This document shows, piece by piece, positions 18,757 to 28,147 of a stretch of DNA of 64,000 nt. Source of the DNA: RCC90-49c sp051016155 (GTDB taxonomy: Bacteria; Bacteroidota; Bacteroidia; Cytophagales; Amoebophilaceae); assembly GCA_051016155.1 (NCBI GenBank), contig CP136537.1, positions 1,240,001-1,304,000 on the forward strand, in the 5' to 3' direction. The translations under genes and the position numbers were made by a program. Under the pieces are notes generated by a model, which did not search any database, was not told where the DNA came from, and saw nothing but the letters and a program-made list of their open reading frames with translations. Position 1 is the stretch's first letter, and every line of letters begins with the position of its first letter.

Positions 18757-19377
18757 ATGCACGATTATAACGCTAGCCGTCCACCGCTCATTCTGAGAGA
18801 ATATGGGAGGAATGTCCAAAAGATAGTGGCTAAGATCAAAGAAACTCCCGACAAGGCAACCCGCACGCAACAAGCCCAGGGAGTATTGAAGCTAATGGCT
18901 ACACTGACTGCCAGTAGCAAGGACAGTGTAGAGAATACACAAAAACGCTGGGACGACCTTTTTATCATGTCTGACTACTCGCTAGAGGTAAATAGCCCCC
19001 ATCCGATGCCAGAAAAAGGGGCACTCAACAAGAGACAACCACGACTAGCGTATATCAAACAGCCTGTTAAGTTCAGAAACTATGGTCGGAACATAGAACG
19101 CTTGATCCAAAAGGCGGCAGCAACTCAAGAACTTGCAGAGCAAACACAATTGGTGATTGGCATTGCCAAACTCATGAAAAGCTTCAGCAACGAGTGGAAC
19201 AAGGACAACATAGATTGCGATACGATCTTGACGCATATTCAGCAGATGGCTGGAGATCAACTTACGGTTGATTGGGAGCAGCTCAAAGCGCAAAACATCT
19301 TCTCTACCTTTTCTAAAGAAAAGAACAGAAACGGTAGAACAAATAGAGGTACTACTAAACAGAAAAAGGCTTCATGA
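18757..19377 (+). CDS. DUF4290 domain-containing protein
   Basis: A 206-residue protein of the Bacteroidota-specific DUF4290 family, whose biochemical role is unknown. The hallmark N terminus YNASRPPLILREYGRNVQKI is present, and a second RNYGRNIERLI copy near residue 105 gives an internal repeat. The ATG at 18757 is preferred because the family starts at this point; an in-frame TTG lies three codons upstream. The stop overlaps the murA start as ATGA, so translation is probably coupled. DUF4290 and murA are adjacent in many Bacteroidota, which hints at a link to peptidoglycan synthesis. The C terminus is lysine-rich. Confidence 0.9.
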   Translation: MHDYNASRPPLILREYGRNVQKIVAKIKETPDKATRTQQAQGVLKLMATLTASSKDSVENTQKRWDDLFIMSDYSLEVNSPHPMPEKGALNKRQPRLAYIKQPVKFRNYGRNIERLIQKAAATQELAEQTQLVIGIAKLMKSFSNEWNKDNIDCDTILTHIQQMAGDQLTVDWEQLKAQNIFSTFSKEKNRNGRTNRGTTKQKKAS

Positions 19378-20681
19378 GTACGTTCCGAATTCAGGGAGGA
19401 AGGCCCCTTCAAGGAGCTATTACTCCCCAAGGGGCCAAAAACGGAGCCCTACAAGTCATCTGTGCTACCTTACTGACTGCTGCTCCAGTTACTATTCACA
19501 ATGTGCCTGATATACTGGATGTTCGGAAGTTGATCGATCTGCTAAATGTGCTAGGCGTTAGTATCACCCAGCCTAAGCAAGGGACCTACTGTTTCGATGC
19601 GTCTCAACTAGATATTGCTTCTGTGGATGCAGCTGCTTTGAAGCAGCATGCCACCAAGATCAGAGGCTCCATGATGATCTTAGGACCACTACTGGCGCGC
19701 TTTGGCAGCGCTACCATTCCTAAACCAGGAGGGGATAGAATAGGGCGGAGGCGCCTCGATACGCACTTTTTAGGTATGAGCAGACTGGGGGCTAAGTTTG
19801 TTTACAACGAAAAGGAAGAAAGCTACTGGGTCAAGGCTGAAAGGCTCAAGGGGACCTTCATCTTGCTAGATGAAGCCTCTGTAACAGGAACAGCCAACAT
19901 CATCATGGCAGCGAGTTTGGCGCAAGGTAGCACTACCCTCTACAATGCTGCCTGCGAGCCGCATATTCAACAGCTCTGCAAAATGCTCGTTCAAATGGGG
20001 GCACGTATAGAAGGCATTGGTTCTAACTTGCTGACTATCCATGGCGTTCAGGAACTCCAAGGTACGACTCATACCATTGCCCCGGATATCATTGAGATCG
20101 GCAGTTTCATTGGGCTGGCAGCCATGACGATGGCTGATCTTACCATCAAAAATGTCCAGGTGGCGCAACTGGGGCCCGTCCTCAATATATTCAGAAAACT
20201 AGGCATCAAAATAGAAGTTGAGGGAGAAGACCTTATTATCCCTCCCCAAGAACACTACGAGATAGAGAAAGACCTTAACAATGCGTTGCTCACCATTGCA
20301 GATGCGCCCTGGCCAGGTTTCCCTGCAGATCTGCTCAGCATCATGCTTGTTACAGCCATCCAGGCCAAAGGCACCGCTCTCATTCATCAAAAGATGTTTG
20401 AAAGTCGCTTATTTTTCGTGGATAAGCTGATTGAGATGGGTGCCCAGCTCGTTTTGTGCGATCCGCACCGCGCTGCCGTCATTGGACTGGACAGAAACTA
20501 TCCGTTGCGCGGCATTCGTATGGCTTCTCCTGACATTCGAGCAGGCATTGCTTTGCTGATTGCTGCACTTTCTGCCCAAGGTACTAGCATCATTGAAAAT
20601 ATTGACCAGATTGACCGGGGCTATGAAAGCATTGATGTCCGCCTCAATGCCCTGGGCGCTGCTATTGAGAGAATTGGCTAA
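19374..20681 (+). CDS. murA: UDP-N-acetylglucosamine 1-carboxyvinyltransferase
   Basis: First committed enzyme of peptidoglycan synthesis; transfers enolpyruvate from PEP to UDP-GlcNAc. Lys22 and Asn23 of the active site are present (GAKNGAL). The catalytic loop reads PGGDRIGRRRLDTH: the usual Cys (Cys115 of E. coli) is Asp121. In other bacteria a Cys-to-Asp change keeps activity and removes the fosfomycin target, so resistance is predicted. The length of 435 residues is normal. It overlaps the DUF4290 gene by four bases. A murA suggests the organism still makes peptidoglycan or precursors. Confidence 0.96.
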   Translation: MSTFRIQGGRPLQGAITPQGAKNGALQVICATLLTAAPVTIHNVPDILDVRKLIDLLNVLGVSITQPKQGTYCFDASQLDIASVDAAALKQHATKIRGSMMILGPLLARFGSATIPKPGGDRIGRRRLDTHFLGMSRLGAKFVYNEKEESYWVKAERLKGTFILLDEASVTGTANIIMAASLAQGSTTLYNAACEPHIQQLCKMLVQMGARIEGIGSNLLTIHGVQELQGTTHTIAPDIIEIGSFIGLAAMTMADLTIKNVQVAQLGPVLNIFRKLGIKIEVEGEDLIIPPQEHYEIEKDLNNALLTIADAPWPGFPADLLSIMLVTAIQAKGTALIHQKMFESRLFFVDKLIEMGAQLVLCDPHRAAVIGLDRNYPLRGIRMASPDIRAGIALLIAALSAQGTSIIENIDQIDRGYESIDVRLNALGAAIERIG

Positions 20682-20701
20682 ACGAATTGCAGCGTACTGA
20701 C

Positions 20702-20746
20702 CTCCCCCCCAATGTGCTCCAAGTTGAGTGGAAGTTTTGTCAATCA
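20702..20746 (-). repeat. IS-end-like repeat, copy 2
   Basis: Reverse-complement match to 62827-62870, sharing ACAAAACT-CCACTCAACTTGGA and CACATT. With the plus-strand copy at 18437 it forms an inverted pair around the DUF4290-murA segment. Confidence 0.65.
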
Positions 20747-20790
20747 AAGTCCACCCTGAGGGGATATTTTCTAAGGGTTTAGAGATATAC

Positions 20791-20798
20791 TACTTTTG
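20791..20798 (+). promoter_or_regulatory. -7 element (TACTTTTG) of nuclease copy 2
   Basis: TACTTTTG fits TAnnTTTG and lies 31 bases before the ATG at 20830. This supports that start over the in-frame codon at 20728. The -33 region is TTTTC, a weak match. Confidence 0.45.
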
Positions 20799-20829
20799 TC
20801 TCTTACAAGGTCTGCTTAACATTGAAGCC

Positions 20830-22452
20830 ATGAAAAAGCTCCCTATTGGCATTCAGAGCATTGAGAAAATCCTCTCTAAGGGCGAGTATACTTATGTCGA
20901 TAAGACCTCCTTTGCTCTGAAACTCATTGAGGGAGATGCCCTGCATTACTTCTTCTCTCGCCCTAGAAGGTTTGGTAAGTCTTTGTTTCTCAATACCCTA
21001 GCAGAGATTTTCAAAGGCAACAAGGAGCTCTTTAAGGGATGTCATATTTACAATAGTGCCTACGATTGGCCAGTACATCCTGTCCTTCACTTTGACTTTT
21101 CAGAGATTGCTAATCAGACTTCTAGTGCCCTGAGTATAGGCTTAAATGAAGCGCTAGAGGATCTTGGTAAGCTATATGGAGTAACTGTCAGCGGAGCTTC
21201 CTATCAGTCAAAGCTCAAAAGATTAATTACTGCCCTAGCTGAAAAAAACCCCGTTGTTATTCTCGCTGACGAGTACGACGCTCCTTTAATTGACCACCTC
21301 AAAAGGCCTGAGGTAGCAGAGGAAAATAGAGACCTGCTACAAAGCTTCTACAAAGTGCTCAAAAGTGAAGAAGAGCACATCCGCTTCACCTTCGTGACAG
21401 GGATTACTAAGTTTCCGCACGTTTCACTCTTCTCTGGCCCTAACCACCTCAAAGACATCACCATGCTTCCTCAATACGCTGGCATGATGGGCTACACGGA
21501 AGAAGAGCTCACTGAGTACTTTGATGAGCATATCGGGGCTATTACAGAGCAGAGAAACGCCCAAGGACAGTCCATTACTAAGGACCATGTCTTAACAGAG
21601 ATTAAAGCCTGGTACAATGGGTATCGCTTCTCCAAAGCTGATACGCAAGTCTACAACCCTTTCTCTACTCTTAATTTTCTCGATGAGAAAGAAGCTCAAA
21701 GCTACTGGTACACTAGTGGCACTCCCTCGTTTTTGATTGAACAAGTCAGGAAGCATCCCCAGGTGGCCGCTCCACTAGCTGGTACAGTCGCTGAAGAGAG
21801 TGCCCTGATGAGCATCAGTAGTCTCGAAGAAATTGACCTGAAAGCCTTGATGTTTCAAACTGGCTATCTGACGATCGAGGCTTACGAGCCTGGCGATGAA
21901 GACGTAGAAGGGAGCTACACGCTGGACTTTCCTAACAGGGAAGTAAGGCGCGCTTTTTTCAGCTCTCTCTTAAAAGAGTTTGCCAAGGTCGATCCACGCC
22001 CAGTAAGCCGTGGAGCCAAGGAGCTTAGGCATGATCTCTGTGCCTACGAGCTGGAGGCTTTTGTGAATGCTATTAACGTGCACCTAGCTAAGATTCCCTA
22101 TCATGCTTCCTCCAAGGCACGTGAAGGGTTCTATCAAGCGCTCTTTTTGACCTACTTAGAGCTCTCAGGAATCAGAGCACAAGCCGAGGTGGTCACTAAC
22201 AAAGGGCGCATTGACGTAATGTGTGAGCTCGGGGAGGCGATCTACATCTTTGAGCTGAAGGTGGATCAGCCTGCCTCTATAGCGATGGAGCAGGCACGGG
22301 TAAGAGAGTACAGCAAAAGATACACGCAGATGGAGAAAGAGGTACTTATCATGGGCATTAGCTTTTCTTCTGAGATGCGCGAGATTACTCAGTGGGAAGG
22401 GGAGCTACAGAGTGCTGAAGGGAAGGTGCTACGCAGCTTCAGGCCTGAGTAA
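20830..22452 (+). CDS. AAA-ATPase-like / PD-(D/E)XK nuclease family protein (copy 2)
   Basis: Close paralog of the gene at 16808; the first 40 residues differ at only a few positions. The P-loop RPRRFGKS lies at residues 44-51, the Walker-B-like VVILADEYDAPL follows near residue 145, and the nuclease triad is Asp462, Glu475, Lys477. It is 540 residues. The ATG at 20830 gives the family N terminus MKKLPIGIQSIEKIL; the longer in-frame start at 20728 lies inside the IS-end-like repeat and is unlikely. It converges on valS. Function unknown; the family is often expanded in intracellular Bacteroidota. Confidence 0.9.
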   Translation: MKKLPIGIQSIEKILSKGEYTYVDKTSFALKLIEGDALHYFFSRPRRFGKSLFLNTLAEIFKGNKELFKGCHIYNSAYDWPVHPVLHFDFSEIANQTSSALSIGLNEALEDLGKLYGVTVSGASYQSKLKRLITALAEKNPVVILADEYDAPLIDHLKRPEVAEENRDLLQSFYKVLKSEEEHIRFTFVTGITKFPHVSLFSGPNHLKDITMLPQYAGMMGYTEEELTEYFDEHIGAITEQRNAQGQSITKDHVLTEIKAWYNGYRFSKADTQVYNPFSTLNFLDEKEAQSYWYTSGTPSFLIEQVRKHPQVAAPLAGTVAEESALMSISSLEEIDLKALMFQTGYLTIEAYEPGDEDVEGSYTLDFPNREVRRAFFSSLLKEFAKVDPRPVSRGAKELRHDLCAYELEAFVNAINVHLAKIPYHASSKAREGFYQALFLTYLELSGIRAQAEVVTNKGRIDVMCELGEAIYIFELKVDQPASIAMEQARVREYSKRYTQMEKEVLIMGISFSSEMREITQWEGELQSAEGKVLRSFRPE

Positions 22453-22496
22453 GACCCGCTCTTACTGAAGCTGGACCCGTGAATGAAGAAATCTCA

Positions 22497-22620
22497 GCCC
22501 TGCAGAGATGTTTCGCTTGCAGCTCAACATGACAGAAAGGGGAAGTCTGAGCGAACGCGAAGGAACGCTGTGCAGTGGGGCGCTGCCGAGCTCCTTCATT
22601 GCGTTCAGTATGACAGTAAA
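22497..22620. repeat. REP-like palindromic repeat between convergent genes
   Basis: Contains CGCTTGCAGCTCAACATGAC and TTCAGTATGACAG arms, with parts shared by 7670, 25645 and 31605. It separates the convergent nuclease and valS genes and may act as a terminator or simply be a mobile repeat. Confidence 0.45.
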
Positions 22621-22678
22621 CATAGAGCTTGATGCAGCCCATAGGGCGCTGTGTCTTGCAATTACCCCCTGTGGGCGC

Positions 22679-25303
22679 CTATGCGTAGCGCGCTAGTTGC
22701 TCCTTGAGTAGTTGGAGCTTGGCCTCTGCATCAGCTTGCTTTTGTCGCTCTGTAGAGATGACATCAGCAGGGGCCTTTTGTACAAAGCGATCATTACTCA
22801 ACTTTTTCAGTACACTGTCTAGAAACCCCTGCGTATAGGCCAACTCTTTTTGTAAGCGGGCTTTTTCTGCATCAAGCGCTCCATTGATACCCAGTGGTAA
22901 GAAAAAAGCCTGGTTACCTACGCTCAAGCTGGTCGTATCTGGTGGCGGAGTAGTAGTACACTCTATGGTAGATAGTTTCCCTAATTTCCGCACATAAGGG
23001 GCAAAGGCTTGAAGCCAATCGGGCAAGGTAGCTACATCTACGTACAAGGGCAGCTGCTCTTTAGACGATAGCTGAACTTTGTTTCTCACCCCCCTGATCG
23101 CAGCGGTCAGCTCAAAAGCCAGGGCAGCTTGGAGGAGCAACTGGGCTTCGTACGCCGTTTGCTGAGGCCAGGGTGCCACGATCAGGCAGTCTTGAGGTTG
23201 TCTGGACTTGAGTTGGTGCCATAGCTCTTCTGTAAGAAAAGGCATGAAGGGATGCAGCAGCTTGAGCAATGTTTCGAAGAAACTGATCGTAGCCGTGTGC
23301 ACCTGAGCAGCTATGGGCTGGCCTGGAGCAGGCTTGATCATTTCTAGATACCACGCACAAAAATCATCCCAAACCAATTTGTAAAGCGCCATGAGTGCCT
23401 CTGAAATGCGGAACGCTTCAAAGTGTTCATTTACCTCTTGCAGCCCTTGCTGCAGCCGTGCTTGAAACCACTGAATGGCCACAGTGTGCGTCTCTTCTGC
23501 TTCCTCTGTAGTCGTCCAACCCTGTACCAGACAAAAGGCATTCCAAATTTTGTGCGCAAAATTCCTGCCTTGCTCACAAAGCTTCACATCAAATAGTAGG
23601 TCATTGCCTGCAGGCGCGCTCAGTAGCATGCCCACGCGCACACCATCTGCACTGTACTGGTCTATAAGCGCGAGCGGATCTGGCGAGTTGCCCAATGACT
23701 TGGACATCTTTCTTCCCTGTGCGTCGCGTACAATGCCCGTGAAATACACATGCTTGAAGGGCGGTTGGTTGGTGAAGGCATAGCCTGCCATAATCATCCT
23801 GGCGACCCAGAAAAAGATGATTTCTGGTGCAGTGACTAAGTCGTTGGTGGGGTAGAAGTAGTGAAAATCAGGATGATCAGGTTGTGTAATGCCCTCAAAA
23901 ACGCTGATGGGCCAGAGCCAAGAAGAAAACCAAGTGTCAAGCACATCCTCATCCTGGCGCAAGTCTGCTTCGGTCAGGGCCAGATTGCCTGTTTGGGCTT
24001 GGGCTTTGGCCAGGGCTGCAGTCTTGTCTTGCGCTACTACTACACTGCCATCTGGCAGGTAATAAGCAGGAATGCGGTGCCCCCACCAGAGCTGTCTAGA
24101 AATGCACCAGTCGCGCACCTCTTCGAGCCAGGCTTTGTACATGTTCTGAAACTTGCTGGGATGGAACTGAATGGTGCCGTCCAACACGTGCTTGAGCGCA
24201 GGCTGGGCCAAGGCTTTCATTTTGACAAACCACTGGGTGGAGAGGCGTGGCTCTACGACGGCGTCGGTCCGCTCTGAAAAGCCTACGTTGTGGACATGGG
24301 CTTCTACTTTAACTAGATGGCCTTCGGCTTCGAGCTGCTGCACTATTTTCTGGCGCGCGTGTTGCCGGTCTTGGCCCACATACAGCTGGGCTGCTTCGTT
24401 CAAGGTGCCATCTTCATGGAAGATATCGATCATGGACAGGCCATGCTTCTGGCCTAGCGCATAGTCATTCATATCATGCGCAGGGGTCACCTTTAGGCAG
24501 CCTGTGCCCAAAGTGGGGGTGACATACTCGTCTGTAATCACAGGCACTTGCCGATGGACCAAAGGAACGATGACTTGCTGGCCGTGGAGGTGTTGGTAGC
24601 GGGGGTCTTGCGGATGTACACACACCGCAGTGTCGCCCAGCAAGGTTTCTGGCCGCGTCGTAGCGATGGTCACGTACTCGTTGCTCTCTGCTACTTTGTA
24701 GCGGATATAGTACAGCTTTCCTTGTACTTCTCTGTAGATCACCTCATCGTCTGCCAGAGCGGTCTGGCCTGCAGGGTCCCAGTGGATCATGCGTGTGCCT
24801 TGGTAGATATAGCCTTGCTCATACAGCTGAATGAAGACTTGCTGTACGGCCTCTGAGGGATTTTCATCTAGTGTAAACTGCGTTCGGTCCCAGTCGCACG
24901 AAGCGCCTAGCTGCTTGAGCTGCTCTAGGATGATGCCGCCATACTGTTCTTTCCATTGCCAAGCGTGCTGCAGAAACTCCTCTCGGGTCAGGTCTTTTTT
25001 GGTGATGCCTTTTTCTTGAAGCATGGCCACTACTTTGGCCTCCGTGGCAATGGAGGCATGGTCTAGGCCAGGAACCCAGCAGGCAGCGCGGCCTTGCATC
25101 CGTGCTTTTCTGACTAATACATCTTGGATCGTATTGTTTAACACATGCCCCATGTGTAGGATGCCTGTCACGTTAGGTGGCGGCATGATGACGGTGTAGG
25201 GCTGCTGGTCAGGAGCAGGCGTTGCGCTGAAGAGGCCCTGTTCGAGCCAATGGGCATACCATTTGCGTGTTGTTGCTTGGGGGTCGTAGGGTATAGAAGA
25301 CAA
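22679..25303 (-). CDS. valS: valine--tRNA ligase
   Basis: Class I synthetase that charges tRNA-Val, with an editing (CP1) domain that removes Thr-tRNA-Val. The HIGH motif appears as HMGH in PPPNVTGILHMGHVLNNT near residue 42, and KMSKS appears as GRKMSKSLGN near residue 530. The editing-domain TTRPETLLGD segment is intact. The C terminus has the coiled-coil tail with ALDAEKARLQKELAYTQGFL characteristic of ValRS. Its 874 residues are a normal length. The start MSSIPYDP is the first in-frame ATG. It is a single-gene unit on the minus strand. Confidence 0.97.
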   Translation of the reverse strand: MSSIPYDPQATTRKWYAHWLEQGLFSATPAPDQQPYTVIMPPPNVTGILHMGHVLNNTIQDVLVRKARMQGRAACWVPGLDHASIATEAKVVAMLQEKGITKKDLTREEFLQHAWQWKEQYGGIILEQLKQLGASCDWDRTQFTLDENPSEAVQQVFIQLYEQGYIYQGTRMIHWDPAGQTALADDEVIYREVQGKLYYIRYKVAESNEYVTIATTRPETLLGDTAVCVHPQDPRYQHLHGQQVIVPLVHRQVPVITDEYVTPTLGTGCLKVTPAHDMNDYALGQKHGLSMIDIFHEDGTLNEAAQLYVGQDRQHARQKIVQQLEAEGHLVKVEAHVHNVGFSERTDAVVEPRLSTQWFVKMKALAQPALKHVLDGTIQFHPSKFQNMYKAWLEEVRDWCISRQLWWGHRIPAYYLPDGSVVVAQDKTAALAKAQAQTGNLALTEADLRQDEDVLDTWFSSWLWPISVFEGITQPDHPDFHYFYPTNDLVTAPEIIFFWVARMIMAGYAFTNQPPFKHVYFTGIVRDAQGRKMSKSLGNSPDPLALIDQYSADGVRVGMLLSAPAGNDLLFDVKLCEQGRNFAHKIWNAFCLVQGWTTTEEAEETHTVAIQWFQARLQQGLQEVNEHFEAFRISEALMALYKLVWDDFCAWYLEMIKPAPGQPIAAQVHTATISFFETLLKLLHPFMPFLTEELWHQLKSRQPQDCLIVAPWPQQTAYEAQLLLQAALAFELTAAIRGVRNKVQLSSKEQLPLYVDVATLPDWLQAFAPYVRKLGKLSTIECTTTPPPDTTSLSVGNQAFFLPLGINGALDAEKARLQKELAYTQGFLDSVLKKLSNDRFVQKAPADVISTERQKQADAEAKLQLLKEQLARYA

Positions 25304-25758
25304 AATTTGTAGTGATTAGTTATCAGTTATCGGCCCCCCATGTGCATCCACTTACTATGCCTCATTTTGTCATGCTGAAGGCAGCGAAACATTTCTGTGA
25401 AGTCCCTGCTGCGCAGTGATTCCTCGCCAAGCTCGGCATGGTAAAGCTGCTGCGCAAGGTAAGTGACCACTCTTTAAAGATCAGTGAGTAATGTGGTTAC
25501 GCAACACTAGATAGTGTGAGCATTTAGTCGAGTTTATGTGATACCTCTACTTATGCATATATGATAGATAACTCACCTGACTGCATTTATCCCACACTGT
25601 CATACCCAGCTCTTGCGAGGAATTCCTACGTAACGAGCCTTGCAGCGATGCTTCGCTTGCAGCTCAGCATTACAAGTAGGGGGATGATCGACCGTATATT
25701 GGACGGGCTTTGGGTACTGCATTCATCAAACAACTGTCAACGCTACCCAACTAGCAAA
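25304..25758. other. intergenic with two REP-like copies
   Basis: No gene. Bases 25366-25443 and 25594-25680 hold REP-like sequence (GTCATGCTGAAGGCAGCGAA and CGATGCTTCGCTTGCAGCTC). Around 25520-25560 a short stretch (AGTCGAGTTTATGTGATAC) resembles 57761-57795. Confidence 0.5.
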
Positions 25759-26922
25759 TCATTTAGAAAACATCTTTCTACCGTAAAGCAAAAAGACTAT
25801 TCCCACCAATATTAAAGGAATACTTAGCCATTGCCCCATATTCAAGAGAAGCTTGTCTTCAAAAGCCACTTGGTTTTCCTTTAAGAATTCGTACAAAAAG
25901 CGGAGCCCAAAGATGTATACCAGAAATAAGCCCAAGTTACTACCTGATGCAAGCTGCCCTTGAACCCGCCACCACCGGTAAAATAGGATGCCAAAAAGCA
26001 GTAAACAGGTGAGTGCTTCATAGAGCTGAGCCGGATGTCTAGGGATGCCCATAGTGGTAATATGAGCTACATAAGCCCCCTTTCTGTCTTGTGACAAATG
26101 ATACTGCAAGGGGTAGCCCTCAGATTCGTAAAGATGCTTTGTGATGTAACGATCTGTGGTAAGCAAATATTTTATATTGTGTACCAAGAATTGATGAATT
26201 GATTCTTCTTCTAAGTAATGACTTTTAAACCCAATGACTAGATCAATAGGAGGGTAGAGGGCTTCAGCTCCTTTATTTACAGCGCTTTTACAAACTTTGG
26301 CGTACGCAATGGCTTTACTACTCTGTTGGATTCGTTGGGTGACGTCTCGAGCGAACAGAACGCCATATTGTTTTTGCGTAGGCTTACCTATGATTTCGGA
26401 ATTCATAAAGTTGCCTATTCTGATTAGACATCCTGCTAGCGCTACAAAGATCAATATACGATCCAACACCCAGATGTAACTTTCTCTAACCTCTGCTAGT
26501 CTTGTGAGCCTGCACTTTGGCGGCCAAAGACTGATCTTAACTGCATAGTTGACATAGAAGTAAATGGCTGTAAAGATGCCTATAGCAGCTCCATGGCTGG
26601 CCAATCCCTGATAGCCTACAAATTTGAAGCTCGGCTTAAAAACAACAGGGAAGATGCTCTCCAGGGGATGCTGGGCGTAGTAAGCAAAGTCGTAGAATAA
26701 TACATGACCCAGCCTTGCGCCAATCATAGTGCCCAGTATGATATGTAAGGTTAGAAGGTCTACTTGCGCTGAAGGTTTTCCTTCTTTTTTACACATGTAA
26801 TGAAGTAAGAGTTGACCTATGACAAAGCCTGAGGCAAATAGCAGGCTGTACCAACGAATAACAAAGCCATCTAAACAAAAAAGGTTGGGACTCTTATCCC
26901 AGATAATAAAATTAAATGCCAT
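25759..26922 (-). CDS. lgt: prolipoprotein diacylglyceryl transferase
   Basis: Integral membrane enzyme that attaches diacylglycerol to the lipobox Cys of prolipoproteins. The signature RIGNFMNSEIIGKPT is present, as is HPAQLYEA near the C terminus. Several hydrophobic helices span the protein. I prefer the ATG at 26922 (MAFNFIIWDKSP), giving 388 residues; a start at 27015 would add a polar leader that does not fit the family. It is about 100 residues longer than E. coli Lgt because of an insertion between the signature and HPAQLYEA, a feature I associate with Bacteroidota Lgt. It would process the lipoproteins at 13232 and 28148. Confidence 0.93.
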   Translation of the reverse strand: MAFNFIIWDKSPNLFCLDGFVIRWYSLLFASGFVIGQLLLHYMCKKEGKPSAQVDLLTLHIILGTMIGARLGHVLFYDFAYYAQHPLESIFPVVFKPSFKFVGYQGLASHGAAIGIFTAIYFYVNYAVKISLWPPKCRLTRLAEVRESYIWVLDRILIFVALAGCLIRIGNFMNSEIIGKPTQKQYGVLFARDVTQRIQQSSKAIAYAKVCKSAVNKGAEALYPPIDLVIGFKSHYLEEESIHQFLVHNIKYLLTTDRYITKHLYESEGYPLQYHLSQDRKGAYVAHITTMGIPRHPAQLYEALTCLLLFGILFYRWWRVQGQLASGSNLGLFLVYIFGLRFLYEFLKENQVAFEDKLLLNMGQWLSIPLILVGIVFLLYGRKMFSK

Positions 26923-27060
26923 GCATGAATAATTTTGTCTTGAGGAGCGAATCACTAATCTAGTTAAAATATCACACCTACTTAGCTTTAAAAGACTCTT
27001 ATTCGTATAAAACATAGGCTTTAATGATATTTTGACCCTGTTGTATTATAAATCCATGGG

Positions 27061-27087
27061 GTGAATTGCTGATTGAGTGATTTTTTG
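27061..27087 (-). repeat. dispersed TCACTCAATAAT-type repeat copy
   Basis: The reverse complement reads AAAAAATCACTCAATCAGCA, a partial copy of the intergenic repeat family between lgt and the TIGR02757 gene. Confidence 0.5.
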
Positions 27088-27163
27088 AGGGGACCCTATT
27101 GAGTGCATTTTGGAGTGGCCTTGAAATAACTACTTTGTCCTGACCCTGTTCCCTTGTCTTGCC

Positions 27164-27937
27164 ATGCATCTTTCTTCACTTAAAGACTTCTTAGACGAAA
27201 AAGTAGCGCAATACAACCAAGCAGTCTTTATCCAGGAAGACCCTATCCTGATTCCTCATGGCTATCAGAAGCGGCAGGACATCGAGATTGCTGGATTTTG
27301 GGCGGCCACGCTGGCCTGGGGCCAGCGCAAAGTCATTATCAGCAAGTGTCAAACGCTTTTGGGCATGATGGACCATGCGCCCTATGATTTTGTGCGCAAC
27401 CACCAGCCCCAGGACTTGCAGCCTTTGCTCCAGTTCAAGCACCGTACTTTTAATGCGACAGACTTGTGTTATTTCATGCACTTTCTGCAGCGCTACTACC
27501 AGCAGCATGACTCACTCGAAGAAGCTTTTTGGGCAGGTATGGGCCCAGGGGACACTTCTGTAGAGAATGGTTTGCGTCATTTTCATCGACTGTTCTTCAG
27601 CGGGGAAGACGCCCCAGAGCGTACGCGCAAGCACGTGGCCACCCCAGAACGCCAGTCTGCCTGCAAACGACTCAACATGTTTCTACGCTGGATGGTCCGA
27701 AAAGACAGCCAGGGCGTAGATTTTGGCCTGTGGCAAAAAATCCAACCCTATCAGCTTGTTTGTCCTTGTGATGTGCACGTAGGGCGCGTGGCCAGAAAAC
27801 TGGGGCTCCTCCAGCGTCCGTACACAGACTGGCAAGCAGCGTTAGAACTCACGCAAAGCCTTCAACACTTGTGTCCCCACGATCCTGTGCAGTATGATTT
27901 TGCTTTGTTTGGGCTGGGCGTAGAGGCACAATGCTGA
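27164..27937 (+). CDS. TIGR02757 family protein (DUF2400)
   Basis: A 257-residue protein of the TIGR02757/DUF2400 family found widely in Bacteroidota and Spirochaetes; molecular function unknown. Family landmarks are the start LKDFLDEKVAQYN, the block IEIAGFWAATLAWGQRKVII near residue 45, the KRLNMFLRWMVRKD block near residue 175, and CPCDVHVGRVARKLGLL near residue 205. The helical pattern and the KRLNMFLRWMVR block suggest a HhH-glycosylase-like fold, which I treat as inference. It appears to be monocistronic. Confidence 0.9.
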   Translation: MHLSSLKDFLDEKVAQYNQAVFIQEDPILIPHGYQKRQDIEIAGFWAATLAWGQRKVIISKCQTLLGMMDHAPYDFVRNHQPQDLQPLLQFKHRTFNATDLCYFMHFLQRYYQQHDSLEEAFWAGMGPGDTSVENGLRHFHRLFFSGEDAPERTRKHVATPERQSACKRLNMFLRWMVRKDSQGVDFGLWQKIQPYQLVCPCDVHVGRVARKLGLLQRPYTDWQAALELTQSLQHLCPHDPVQYDFALFGLGVEAQC

Positions 27938-28033
27938 GCCTTTGAGACAGAGCTGCTCCCTGGCCCCAAGTACAAAACACCCATGCCATAGGAAGTGGTG
28001 AAGCGTATACGTTGCTTGCTCAACAATATTTTT

Positions 28034-28082
28034 TCACAATTGCTTGGAACTTTATGCAGTTGTATTTAAATTGACAATTGTG
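28034..28082. promoter_or_regulatory. inverted repeat upstream of GTPase lipoprotein gene
   Basis: CACAATTG near 28035-28042 pairs with CAATTGTG at 28075-28082 around an AT-rich centre (GTATTTAAATTG), about 65 bases before the ATG. Candidate operator or promoter region. Confidence 0.35.
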
Positions 28083-28147
28083 TTGAAAAGGCAGAGCGGT
28101 TCCAATGAAATGAGTAATGAACATTCACAACCCAAAACGCAAAAGCT

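Noticed and set aside
18437..20746. Composite transposon carrying murA
   Set aside because: The inverted repeats lack transposase, target duplications could not be shown and murA-DUF4290 is a normal Bacteroidota gene pair, so the bracketing is reported as an observation only.
20728..20829. Longer start for nuclease copy 2
   Set aside because: Lies in the IS-end-like repeat, and a -7 element follows it; the paralog at 16808 begins at the equivalent of 20830.
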